A stretch of DNA of 12,436 nt, taken from the NCBI GenBank assembly GCA_009695395.1, contig SIBB01000055.1, positions 1 through 12,436 of the forward strand, written 5' to 3'. Position numbers and translations under genes: made by a program. Below are positions 1 to 8,200 of this stretch, piece by piece (the first letter of the stretch is position 1; each line of letters begins with the position of its first letter). The notes under the pieces are model-generated. The model saw only the letters and a program-made list of their open reading frames with translations. It searched no databases and was not told where the DNA came from. The stretch comes from Pedosphaera sp. Its GTDB lineage: Bacteria; Verrucomicrobiota; Verrucomicrobiia; Limisphaerales; SXTU01.

Positions 1-48
1 GGGCGCGGCGGCGGGGGCGCTGGCGGCAGCGGCGAGGAGGAAGTTCAT
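1..48 (-). CDS. N-terminal fragment of a probable sodium:solute symporter (ActP-like)
   Basis: Only the first 16 codons are in the window; the gene runs off the left edge. The minus strand opens with ATG at 48 and reads MNFLLAAAASAPAAAP, a hydrophobic Ala-rich start like the cleavable leader of ActP-type symporters. The ATG overlaps the TGA of the DUF485 gene (ATGA). A good Shine-Dalgarno, GGGAGG at 63-58, lies 9 bases upstream, the clearest ribosome site in the window. Known: DUF485 genes (yjcH in E. coli) usually sit directly before a sodium:solute symporter gene such as actP, which takes up acetate or other small carboxylates. The identity is therefore inferred from the neighbour and the start signals; 16 residues cannot prove it. 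No gene symbol is given for that reason. Confidence 0.5.
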   Translation of the reverse strand, partial: MNFLLAAAASAPAAAP

Positions 49-485
49 TTCGGTTGGCCTCCCTTGGGCGGGTCGAGTTGCGCGATGATGGCGTTGGCCT
101 GGTCATCGAACTTCGCCGCCTTGCGCACGTAAACGAACGCCACGGCCCACGCCATGAAGAACTGCGACAGCGCGAAGAGGTAGGCGACGTTGACCGGCCC
201 GATGCGTTTCTCCATCAGCTCGGGGAACCAGCCGACCAGCACCGGCAGCGCGAAGTAATAGACCGTGAAGAACACCGTGGTCGGCACGATGAAGGCGGCT
301 TTCGCTTTCAGCAGCGCGCCGAACTCCGGCATGGCCATGACGCGGTTCCAGTCCACCGGGTCCGCATCCTCGTCGGCGGTCTGTTCGTGGGCGGGCGGCG
401 GGCCGGTCTGGCCGAGCCGCGCCACAGCGGTCTCCGCGCCAAGGGCAGGCGTCAGGTCGCGGTCGGGAGTGGGTTGTTCAGGCAT
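45..485 (-). CDS. DUF485 (YjcH-like) inner-membrane protein
   Basis: A 146-residue small membrane protein. Residues 1-45 are a hydrophilic Pro/Asp/Glu-rich extension, followed by the DUF485 region: DWNRVMAMPEFGALLKAK (about 45-62), a first membrane segment at about 64-86 and a second at about 98-121 containing VNVAYLFALSQFFMAW, the family's most typical stretch. The C-terminus is short and charged. Known family members are about 100 residues and are co-transcribed with sodium:solute symporters; their exact role is not established. The ATGA overlap with the next gene supports the same arrangement here. ATG at 485 was chosen because the frame farther upstream reads through the divergent intergenic region and looks non-coding. 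An internal ATG at residue 50 would cut into the conserved DWxRV part. The 45-residue N-terminal extension is longer than usual. No clear ribosome site precedes this start. Confidence 0.85.
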   Translation of the reverse strand: MPEQPTPDRDLTPALGAETAVARLGQTGPPPAHEQTADEDADPVDWNRVMAMPEFGALLKAKAAFIVPTTVFFTVYYFALPVLVGWFPELMEKRIGPVNVAYLFALSQFFMAWAVAFVYVRKAAKFDDQANAIIAQLDPPKGGQPK

Positions 486-655
486 AGTGGTAAAGCGCGC
501 GACAGAATGGGAACGGGGCGGGGGGAGGTCAAGAGGGGAGGGCGAAAGATTTCGAACCGAACAAGTTGAATCCCACCGCATATCGCTCCCGTCTGCTTTC
601 CGTGCCGTTGTTCCCGTTGGTCGTGCTGAGTGTCCGGCGATTTTTGCCAAACATC
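486..655. other. Divergent intergenic region
   Basis: This 170-bp gap separates the minus-strand DUF485-symporter pair from the plus-strand coiled-coil gene and must hold promoters for both. It is purine-rich in its left third (a run of g and a at about 503-545). I found no convincing -35/-10 pair, operator palindrome or ribosome site in it. The extended reading frames that cross it on both strands lack features of either protein and are not considered coding. Confidence 0.5.
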
Positions 656-3600
656 ATGAACTGCAAAACCTTCCTCGCGCTGGCGGTTGCCGCCGTCGCC
701 CTGTCCACCACCCCCGCCCGCGCCGACCTCGCGACGAGTGGCGACAAGTTGCTCCAACAGGAGCTCCGGCAGGAGCAGATCAAGGCCACCACCCAGCGCG
801 TCGGCGTGCAGCTCGGCGCGGTCATCGAGGAATACGAGCGCAACGGCCTCGAGGGTGACGACGTGGTCGTGCTCCGCGCCATCCGCAGCGTGCTCGACAA
901 GTTGACTGAGAAGGAAATCGCCCGCGTGGTCAGTCTCCTCCAGCAGACCCGCACCGGCACCGATGCCGACGCCACCCGACGCAACGCGCTCGACGCCTTC
1001 GCCGGCCAGAAGGGCGTTACCGTCCAGCTCCGCGCGCTCCTCCTCGAATATCAGCGCCAGCAGATTTTGCAGGAAATCGCCTCCCGGTTCGCGCAGCTCG
1101 CCCGCCGTCAGGGTGAGAATCTCAAGGAAGTCGTCGGCCTTGCCACCTTGACCAAGGGCCGCGACGCCCGCCGCACCGAGACCGCGCACGTGGTCGCGCT
1201 CCAGCTTCAGGAGACGGAGCAGAGCACCATCGGCGACGAGGCGAAGATTGTGCTCACGAAGCTCGCGAAGGTCGTCGCCGCGATGGACGGCCCCGCCGCC
1301 GAGCGCCCACGCACCGCGTTGACGAAGGCCGAGGATTCCCGCCTCGCCGCCACGCTGGTGTCGGCCACGGGCGACTTGAAATCCGCCAACTTGCTTTCCG
1401 CCGCCGGCAACGAGAAGCGCGCGCGCGACCTGTTCCAAGACCTCGCCAAGCTGCTCCAGCCCGCGCGCGACAATCTCGAGGTGATGAAGCAAGCGGTGCG
1501 CGATTTGGAGAAGGCCATCGCCCAGCAGAAGGAAGTCAAAGAGGAAACCAAGCAGGCCACCCAACCCAAAGCCGAGAAGACCGAAGTGGCCGAGGCCGAG
1601 AAGAAACAAGCTGAGGTCGTGGACAAAACCGATTCCATCCGCGAGGACGTGGAGAAGGCCGCGCCGAAGGCCGCTGAGGAACTCAAGGCCGCCGTCGAGA
1701 AACAGCAGGAAGCCCGCGCGCAGTTGCAGGATCCAGCGCCCAAGCGCACCCCGCAAAACGAGCCAGTCGCGACAGAAAAACAAGAGCAGGCCCTCGCCAA
1801 GATGGCCGAGGCCAAGCAGACCTTGGAAAAGCAAATCGCCATCGCCGAGGCCCAGCAGCAGAAACCCAAGGACAAGCTCGCTGATTTGAAAGAGCTGAAG
1901 AAGAAGGTCGAGGAACTCGCCGCCAAGCAGGAGCAGGTGAAGGAGAACGCTGCGCAGGCCGAGAAGGCCGCCGCGGCCGAGAAAAAACCGGAGCTGCTCG
2001 CCGAGCAGGCCAAGAAGCAGGAGTCCGTGAAGGCCGAGACGCAGCAGACGCAGCAAGACGCCGCCGCCAACGCGCCCGACGCCGCCAAGACCCTCGGCGA
2101 AGCCGCGCGCCAGCAGGAGAAGTCCCAGCAGGCCCTCGAAAACAAGGCCAACGCCCCGATGGCCCAGCAGGCCGCGAAGGACGCGCTCGACAAAGCCGTG
2201 CAGCAGCTCGATTCCCAAATCGCCAAGTTGGAGAAGGCCAAGGAGGACCTCGCCAAGCTTGATAAGCTCGGCCAGGAAATCGGGAAGATTATGCAGGAGC
2301 AGCAGAAGGTTTCGACGGACACCGCGAAGGCCGCCGAGAAGCCCGACAACAAGCCCGCCCCGCAGACCGCGAAGGAGCAAGGTGACGTTGCCGCGAAGAC
2401 CGAAGCTGCCAAGGCCGACGCACAGGAGCTCGCCCCCGAAGCCGCCAGCGCCCTCAACTCCGCGAAGGAAAACATGGCTGCCGCCAAGGCTGATTTGGAA
2501 AAGCCCGATGCCGCCGCCGCGCGTCCCGACCAAGCAAAGGCCATGGCCGACCTCCAAGCCGCCAAGGCCGCCGTGGACCAGAAGAAGCAGCAACTCGCCA
2601 ACGAACTCGGCCAACCGCCGCCGAACAACACCCCGCAGCTCGCGAAGGCTGCCGAAGCCGTCGCCGCCGCGCAGCAGCAGGTGAATCAGGCGCTGGCAAA
2701 GCTGGACCAGCCCGTTGGCTTGCAGGAGGCCCTCAAGCAGAAGCAGCAGGAGATTGCCGCCGCGCTCGGTGAGAAGGCTAAAGCCCAGCCGCAGTCCAAG
2801 CCCGTCGCCGAAGCGAAGCAGGCGGCGGAGAAGGCGGCGGAGAAGCTGGCACAGAATGATTTGAAAGCCGCTGTCGGCGAGATGGCGAAGGCGCAGAAGG
2901 GCCTCGAAGCCGCGCAAGCCGAAGGCCAACCCGCTGGCGAGAAGCCCGACGGTGCCCCTGCGGACGCGAAGCCTGCCGATGCTAAACCCGGTGAAGGCAA
3001 ACCCGGCGAGGGAAAACCTGGTGAAGGTAAGCCCGGCGAAGGCAAGCCCGGCGGTCCCCCGCAAGCCGCCAAGCCCCAGCCCTCGCTCCCGCAGCTCGCG
3101 AAGCAGCAGTCCGACGTGAAGGCCCTGACCGAAGCCCTCGCCGCGTCGCAAGCCGCGCAACAAGCCGCCCAGCCGCTCGACTCCGCCGCGCAGAGCATCG
3201 CTCCGCTCGCCGCCGGTGAGGCCGGCCCGCTCCCGCAGCAGGCGCAGGACGCTTTGCAGAACGCGTTGGAGGCGCTCACTCAAGCTGCCGCTCAAGCCGA
3301 GGCCGGCAAGGCCCAGCCTGCGCAAGGCAATGCCGAAGCCGCCCAGCAGTCGCTCGCTCAAGCCGCCGCCGCCCTCGCCCTCGCTCAGGAAGGCGTCGGC
3401 CAGCAGCAGGCGCAGCAGGGCAAGGGAGAAAAGGGTCAAGGCGAGAGCCAGCAGAAAGGCAAGGGCCAGGCGAAAGGCCCCGGCGAGAGTTCTCCGCAGG
3501 CCAGCAGCAAGGAAGGCCAGGGCGACGGCAAGAAAGGCAATTTCGACGGTCAGGCTGGCACCGATGGCAAGGGCCGTGGTGACGTGAAGGGAGCCAGCGG

Positions 3601-3739
3601 CTTCCTCGGCCTCCCCACCCGCGACCGCAACGCGATTCTCCAAAGCCAGACCGAGCGCGCCCCAGAGGAATACAGCCCGCTCGTCGAGCAGTATCTCAAG
3701 AACCTCTCCGACTCCGCCGCACGTTCACGGAAGAAGTAG
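656..3739 (+). CDS. Large exported Ala/Gln/Lys-rich coiled-coil protein, function unknown
   Basis: A 1027-residue protein of no recognised function. ATG at 656 gives a classic Sec signal peptide (MNCKTFLALAVAAVALSTTPARA, shown as MNCK + hydrophobic core + ARA|DL); an in-frame ATG at 566 would bury this signal 30 residues in, so 656 is preferred. Residues about 25-290 are a mixed, probably helical domain with few repeats. Residues about 290-760 are dominated by Ala, Lys, Glu and Gln in heptad-like runs, typical of long coiled coils. Residues 777-800 hold a KPGEG tandem repeat. About 800-910 is a second Ala/Gln-rich helical stretch, and 920-980 is a Gly/Lys/Gln-rich linker. The last 45 residues are different: LGLPTRDRN at 984-992, then EEYSPLVEQYLKNLS at 1004-1018, which looks like a conserved folded tail. 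Comparable tails end large coiled-coil proteins near MoxR/BatA gene clusters in Planctomycetes and Verrucomicrobia; that link is from memory. No membrane anchor is visible after the signal, so a periplasmic location is inferred. Confidence 0.85.
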   Translation: MNCKTFLALAVAAVALSTTPARADLATSGDKLLQQELRQEQIKATTQRVGVQLGAVIEEYERNGLEGDDVVVLRAIRSVLDKLTEKEIARVVSLLQQTRTGTDADATRRNALDAFAGQKGVTVQLRALLLEYQRQQILQEIASRFAQLARRQGENLKEVVGLATLTKGRDARRTETAHVVALQLQETEQSTIGDEAKIVLTKLAKVVAAMDGPAAERPRTALTKAEDSRLAATLVSATGDLKSANLLSAAGNEKRARDLFQDLAKLLQPARDNLEVMKQAVRDLEKAIAQQKEVKEETKQATQPKAEKTEVAEAEKKQAEVVDKTDSIREDVEKAAPKAAEELKAAVEKQQEARAQLQDPAPKRTPQNEPVATEKQEQALAKMAEAKQTLEKQIAIAEAQQQKPKDKLADLKELKKKVEELAAKQEQVKENAAQAEKAAAAEKKPELLAEQAKKQESVKAETQQTQQDAAANAPDAAKTLGEAARQQEKSQQALENKANAPMAQQAAKDALDKAVQQLDSQIAKLEKAKEDLAKLDKLGQEIGKIMQEQQKVSTDTAKAAEKPDNKPAPQTAKEQGDVAAKTEAAKADAQELAPEAASALNSAKENMAAAKADLEKPDAAAARPDQAKAMADLQAAKAAVDQKKQQLANELGQPPPNNTPQLAKAAEAVAAAQQQVNQALAKLDQPVGLQEALKQKQQEIAAALGEKAKAQPQSKPVAEAKQAAEKAAEKLAQNDLKAAVGEMAKAQKGLEAAQAEGQPAGEKPDGAPADAKPADAKPGEGKPGEGKPGEGKPGEGKPGGPPQAAKPQPSLPQLAKQQSDVKALTEALAASQAAQQAAQPLDSAAQSIAPLAAGEAGPLPQQAQDALQNALEALTQAAAQAEAGKAQPAQGNAEAAQQSLAQAAAALALAQEGVGQQQAQQGKGEKGQGESQQKGKGQAKGPGESSPQASSKEGQGDGKKGNFDGQAGTDGKGRGDVKGASGFLGLPTRDRNAILQSQTERAPEEYSPLVEQYLKNLSDSAARSRKK
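2984..3055 (+). repeat. In-frame 15-bp tandem repeat encoding KPGEG
   Basis: Four consecutive 15-bp units start at 2984, 2999, 3014 and 3029, each encoding Lys-Pro-Gly-Glu-Gly, followed by a partial unit (Lys-Pro-Gly-Gly). The units differ at third codon positions (for example ggt/ggc, gaa/gag, aaa/aag), so the repeat is old enough to have drifted silently or is held by selection on the protein. It forms residues 777-800 of the coiled-coil protein and separates two helical stretches, so it probably acts as a flexible charged hinge. Its length may vary between strains. Confidence 0.9.
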
Positions 3740-3742
3740 GCA

Positions 3743-5065
3743 ATGGGCGCTGCCCTCTTTCCCCAGCGCTCGACTCGCGTCCGGAGCGCAGGTTTCAAAA
3801 CCTGCTGTGTCGCCGATTTCCCAATCGCCAGGACGTCCGAGCTTCCAGAGCGCGGCCGGCAAGGGACCCGCAGCGGGCTTGAAAGTTTTAGCTACGGGTT
3901 CGCGACGGCGCTCCTGCTAGTCGCCCTAGTTTTCGCGCCGCGTTTCGCCTCCGCCCACACCGCCTCGCTCACGCGGGTGGATGCGCAGCTAACGCCGAAT
4001 TCCCTCTCCCTCACGTTCCAGCTCAACCAGCCGGACCTCCTCCAGTTCCTGAATGCGCGGACGAACGACGCCATCATTCAGATGACCGAGGCTGAGGTCC
4101 GCACGCTCGCCCCGCGCATCGCGGACTACGTGCAGTCGCGCGTCCGCTTCGCGCTCGACACCAACGCGCCCGTGCGCGGCGCGCTCTCGAACTGGCCACC
4201 CGCGCAGCTCACGTTGACTCGCGAGGAGCGGCCCGGCGAAGTGATGCCCGCCCCACTGCCGCTCACCCTCCGCTGGGAAATCCCGCCGACCGCGAAGCAG
4301 CTCGAACTCTCCCTCTCGCTCTTCGACACCGTCGGGTTTGCCGCGCTGTTTGAAGTCCTCTTCCATCGCGGCCAAGGCATCCCGCCCGTGCTGCAACTCG
4401 TGCAATCGCGCCAGGCGATGGTGATAGACCTCGACGCGTTTCAAGAGGACACGCGCAGCACGCCGCCTCTACCCAACCCCGCTGGCCCCGCAGCCGCGCC
4501 TGTGCGAGGCAACTCCGTGTGGCAGTTCATCGAACTCGGCTTCACGCACATCCTGCCCAAAGGCATCGACCACATCCTGTTCGTCCTCGGCCTGTTCCTC
4601 CTCAGCCCGAAGCTGAAGCCGCTGTTGTGGCAGGTGACGGCCTTCACGCTGGCGCATTCCATCACGCTCGCGCTGGCGGTGCTGGGCATCTTCGCGCTGC
4701 CGGGGCGCGTGGTGGAGCCGCTCATCGCGCTGTCCATCGCGGTCGTGGCGATTGAGAACTTGTTTCACACTGAAGTTTCGCCGTGGCGCTGGGTCGGCGT
4801 GTTTGGATTCGGACTGATTCACGGCCTAGGCTTCGCCGGCGTGTTGAACGAGGTGAGTCTGCCTCGCGACCAAATCGGCGTGGCGCTCCTTTCCTTCAAC
4901 ATCGGAGTGGAACTCGGCCAACTCGCCGTCATCGCCCTCGCGTTCGCTGCGACGAAGTGGTGCGAAGACCGCGCGTGGTATGGCCCGTGGGTCCGCCGCC
5001 CCGCGTGTCTGCTCATCGCGCTCGCCGGCGTGGTGTGGACGGTGGAGCGACTGATGCGGACGTAA
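3743..5065 (+). CDS. HupE/UreJ-family membrane protein with a periplasmic N-terminal domain
   Basis: A 440-residue protein. The first 50 or so residues are unlike any domain and overlap palindromic repeats. A signal or membrane segment follows (YGFATALLLVALVFAP, about 51-66, ending ASA|H at about 70). Residues 70-255 are a hydrophilic, probably periplasmic domain. The C-terminal 255-438 is the HupE/UreJ_2 membrane domain with its family marks: FTHILPKGIDHILF (H269, D276, H277), HSITLALA (H305), GLIHGLGFAG (H360) and FNIGVELGQ (N386, E390). HupE/UreJ proteins are known or proposed nickel or metal permeases linked to hydrogenase or urease; longer forms with an exported N-terminal domain are common without such partners, and no hydrogenase or urease gene is in this window, so the substrate is unknown. 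ATG at 3743 lies 3 bases after the preceding stop, suggesting translational coupling. No GTG or TTG in this frame lies between it and the signal segment, so the start is forced though odd. Confidence 0.85.
   Translation: MGAALFPQRSTRVRSAGFKTCCVADFPIARTSELPERGRQGTRSGLESFSYGFATALLLVALVFAPRFASAHTASLTRVDAQLTPNSLSLTFQLNQPDLLQFLNARTNDAIIQMTEAEVRTLAPRIADYVQSRVRFALDTNAPVRGALSNWPPAQLTLTREERPGEVMPAPLPLTLRWEIPPTAKQLELSLSLFDTVGFAALFEVLFHRGQGIPPVLQLVQSRQAMVIDLDAFQEDTRSTPPLPNPAGPAAAPVRGNSVWQFIELGFTHILPKGIDHILFVLGLFLLSPKLKPLLWQVTAFTLAHSITLALAVLGIFALPGRVVEPLIALSIAVVAIENLFHTEVSPWRWVGVFGFGLIHGLGFAGVLNEVSLPRDQIGVALLSFNIGVELGQLAVIALAFAATKWCEDRAWYGPWVRRPACLLIALAGVVWTVERLMRT
3788..3838. repeat. REP-like cluster of three palindromes within the 5' end of the hupE-type ORF
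   Basis: Three inverted repeats follow one another. The first is gcaggtttcaaaacctgc at 3788-3805, a perfect 8-bp stem with a 2-base centre. The second is cgatt (3814-3818) pairing with aatcg (3823-3827) around a 4-base loop. The third is the palindrome ggacgtcc at 3831-3838. They lie inside the predicted coding sequence, upstream of the signal peptide, and encode part of the unconserved-looking N-terminus. The form resembles interspersed palindromic repeats usually found between genes. Whether other copies exist in the genome cannot be judged from this window. Confidence 0.6.
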
Positions 5066-5200
5066 TGCCATCGTCTCGAACGCGGTGATGACACAGGTTC
5101 AAGATGACCGTTCATCGCGCTCCCTCTCCCCCGATGCCACGCAGTGCCACGATGAAGCTTTCCTCCGGCCTGCCGCCGGCTTATCGTTTGCCGAAATTAC
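5066..5200. other. Gap between the HupE-type and tricorn-like genes
   Basis: These 135 bases contain no supported gene. A small GC-rich inverted element, ccgg with ccgg around cctgccg near 5166-5180, is present but has no T-run, so it is not called a terminator. No Shine-Dalgarno precedes the 5201, 5204 or 5210 starts. Whether the tricorn-like gene has its own promoter here is not clear from the bases. Confidence 0.4.
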
Positions 5201-8200
5201 ATGATGCTCATGAAATTCCGTCCCTCGTCCGACTGCGTTTTTGCTGCGCTCCTCGCCGCTGTTGTCTCCGCTTCCGCCCAACTCACCCCGCCCACGCCGC
5301 AGTCGGTCGTCGGTGCTCGGCAGCCAGCGCTCAGTCCCGATGGCAAGCGCGTCGCGTTTGTCTATCGCGGCGATGTCTGGGTCGCGGCGAGCGAGGGCGG
5401 GCGCGCGACGGCGCTCACGTCGCACGTCGAGTCGGACGCCTATCCGATGTTCTCGCCGGACGGCAAGTGGGTTGCCTTCGCCAGCAAGCGCAACGGTGGC
5501 TGGGACATCTTCGTCGTGCCGGCGGACGGCGGACCGGCGCAGCAAATTACTTGGCACAGCGGCGCGGAGTTGACCGGCGGCTGGAGTCCTGACGGCAAGC
5601 AACTGCTCTTCGCCGCGCGGCGCGAGTCCCCCAACTACGCGCTTTACGCGGTGGATTTGAAGACGCTCGGCACCACGCGACTGACCGAGGACTACGCGGC
5701 GATGAACTATCCGAGCTTCTCCCCCGACGGGAAGTCCGTGGTCTATGGCCGCTACGGTTTCCCGTGGACGCGCCCGCGCTACGTTGGCGCGGCGGCGGCG
5801 CAAATCTGGACGCTCAACACCGCTGATGGCCGTCGCAAGCCGCTCACCAACGACGACCGCCAGCACCTCTGGACGCAGTTCCTGCCGGATGGGAAACGCT
5901 TTGCCACCGTGACCGTCGGCGAGGTCACGCCCTCCGCGAGCACGCTGAAAGTCTCCGTCGGCACGGTCACGGACAGCCCTGCCCGCACGCCGAATCTGTG
6001 GTTCTACGACCTCGACGGGAAGGGCAAACAGATCACGCAGTTCACCGGCGGCGCGGTGCGCTGGCCGAGCGTGGCGACGAAGTCCGGCGACATTGCGTTC
6101 GAGTATGGGCCGGACCTTCACTTGCTCAAGAGCGGCGCGAAGACGGCGACGAAAATCAAACTCGTTGTCAGCGCGGACGAGAAGCAGACCACGCGGCGGC
6201 GCGAGAAGTTGAGCACCGGCATCACCGAGGCCGAGTTATCGCCGGACGGCAAGACGCTCTCGTTTGGCCTGCGCGGCGACATTTGGACGGTGGCGATGGA
6301 GAAGGCCAAGGGCGTCGCGGGCCGCAGCGAGGAGTTCGCGCGGCGGCTGACGGAGTGGGTTGGCGACGACTCCGACTTCACTTGGTCGCGCGACGGGAAG
6401 AAGCTCTATTTCACCTCCGACCGCGAGTTCAACACCCGCATCTACGAAATGGATTTGACCACGCTCGCGGTGAAGCCGCTCTGGTCGCGCCCGGAGGAAG
6501 TCACGCGGCTGTCGCTGTGCCCGGACGGCAAGCACCTCGCGTTTTGGGTCGCGGGCGGCGAGGGCGGACTCTTCACCCTCGCGCTGGCGGACGGCGCGAC
6601 GAAGCGCGTGGTCCACTTGCCGGGCACGCACTGGCGCACGTCGGGCGGCGGGGATTTCGCGTGGTCGCCGGACATGCAGTGGATTGCCTACACGCGCAAG
6701 GGCGAGAGCAAGGCGTGGAACATCTGGGTCGTCCCGGCGGCGGGCGGCGAGTCGAAGAACGTGACACGGCTCAATGCGACGCACGCGCAGCCCACTTGGT
6801 CGCCGGACGGCAAACTCCTCTTCTTCCAAAGCGACCGCGACGGCAGCGGTCTCTATGTCCTGCCGCTCCAGCCCGAGACCGCGCGGATGACGGACACGGA
6901 CTTCAAGTTCGAGAAGCCCAAGGACAAGGTGAAGGTGGAGATTGATTTCACCGATATCCAGCGGCGCATTCGCAAGCTCGCGTCGCAGAGTCCGACCGGT
7001 GATTTGACCGTCACGGCGGACGGCACTATCGCCTTCATGTCCGAGGGCGACGTGTGGACGGTGAGCTACGACGGCAAGGAAACGAAGCGCATCACCACGG
7101 GCGGCGGCAAGGCCGGCCTGCGTGTGCTCTCGGAGAGCAAGGCCGCGATGTTCGTGCAAAACGGCGAGGCGTGGAAGTTCAAGCTCGGCGATGCGAAAGG
7201 GCCGGAGAAGGTCACGTTCAGCGCGGACTTCGACCGCGATGTGAAGGCGGAGCGCAAGGCGGCCTTCACGCAGTTTTGGCGCAGCTACCACCACAACTTC
7301 TACGACCCGAACTTCCACGGGCGCGACTGGGAAGGCATCCGCAAACGCTACGAGCCCTTTCTGGAAGCGGTCGAGACGCACGACGACTTCTCCACCGTGT
7401 TGGGCATGATGATTGGCGAGTTGGAGTCATCGCACAGCGAAGTCACCGCGGCCGCGTCCAGTGTGCCGGAGCCGGTGACGCCGCACTTGGGCTTCACCTT
7501 TGATTACACGCACGCCGGGCCGGGCGTCCGCGTGGCGGATGTGCCTACCGGTGCGCCGGGTTCCTACAAGCAAACGGAAATTAAGCCGGGCGACTACGTG
7601 CTCGCCATCAACGGGCAGGACGTGACGTTGAACGAGAAGCTCTACCAACTCATCAACGACCGGCAGGACCGCGAGTTCGAGTTCCTCGTGAACAAGGAGC
7701 CGAAGAAGGACGGCGCGCGGAAGGTGAAATACAAGGTTCTCACCGCTGCCGACTGGGACAATCTGCAATACCAGAACCGCACCGAGCGCTTGCGCAAATA
7801 CGTGGAGACCGCGACCGGCGGGAAGCTCGGCTACTTGCACATCAGCGCGATGGGCGGGGAGAATCAGACCCGCTTCGAGCGCGAGGCCTACGAATACATG
7901 AGCGGCAAGCAGGGCATGATTCTGGATGTGCGCTTCAACCGAGGCGGCAACATCTCCGACACCCTGATTGATTGGCTGGAGCGCAAGCAGCACGGCTGGT
8001 ATCGCCCACGCGACGAAGGCCCGGAGGCCGCGCCCAACCGCTCTTGGGAAAAGCCTGTCATCGTCCTGATGAACGAGCACAGCTACTCGAACGGCGAGAT
8101 GTTCCCCTACGCCATGCGCCAGCGCGGCATCGCAAAAATCGTCGGCATGCCCACGCCCGGCTACGTCATCTGGACTTGGGCCATGCGCCTGACCGACGGC

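Noticed and set aside
566..655. Earlier in-frame ATG at 566 for the coiled-coil gene
   Set aside because: It would place 30 Arg-rich residues ahead of a complete signal peptide that starts naturally at ATG 656.
54..858. Plus-strand ORFs over the DUF485 gene and the divergent gap
   Set aside because: They are Arg/Gly-rich frames with no recognisable motif, and they conflict with the well-supported DUF485 protein on the other strand.
2984..3055. Tandem repeat considered as a CRISPR-like or origin iteron array
   Set aside because: The units are directly adjacent without spacers, lie in frame inside a gene and encode a regular pentapeptide.
452..3643. A 1063-codon minus-strand ORF rich in Leu and Gly
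   Set aside because: It is the mirror of the coiled-coil gene. The plus strand has a signal peptide and a structured non-repetitive tail, while the minus-strand product is monotonous and also overruns the divergent promoter region and part of the DUF485 gene.
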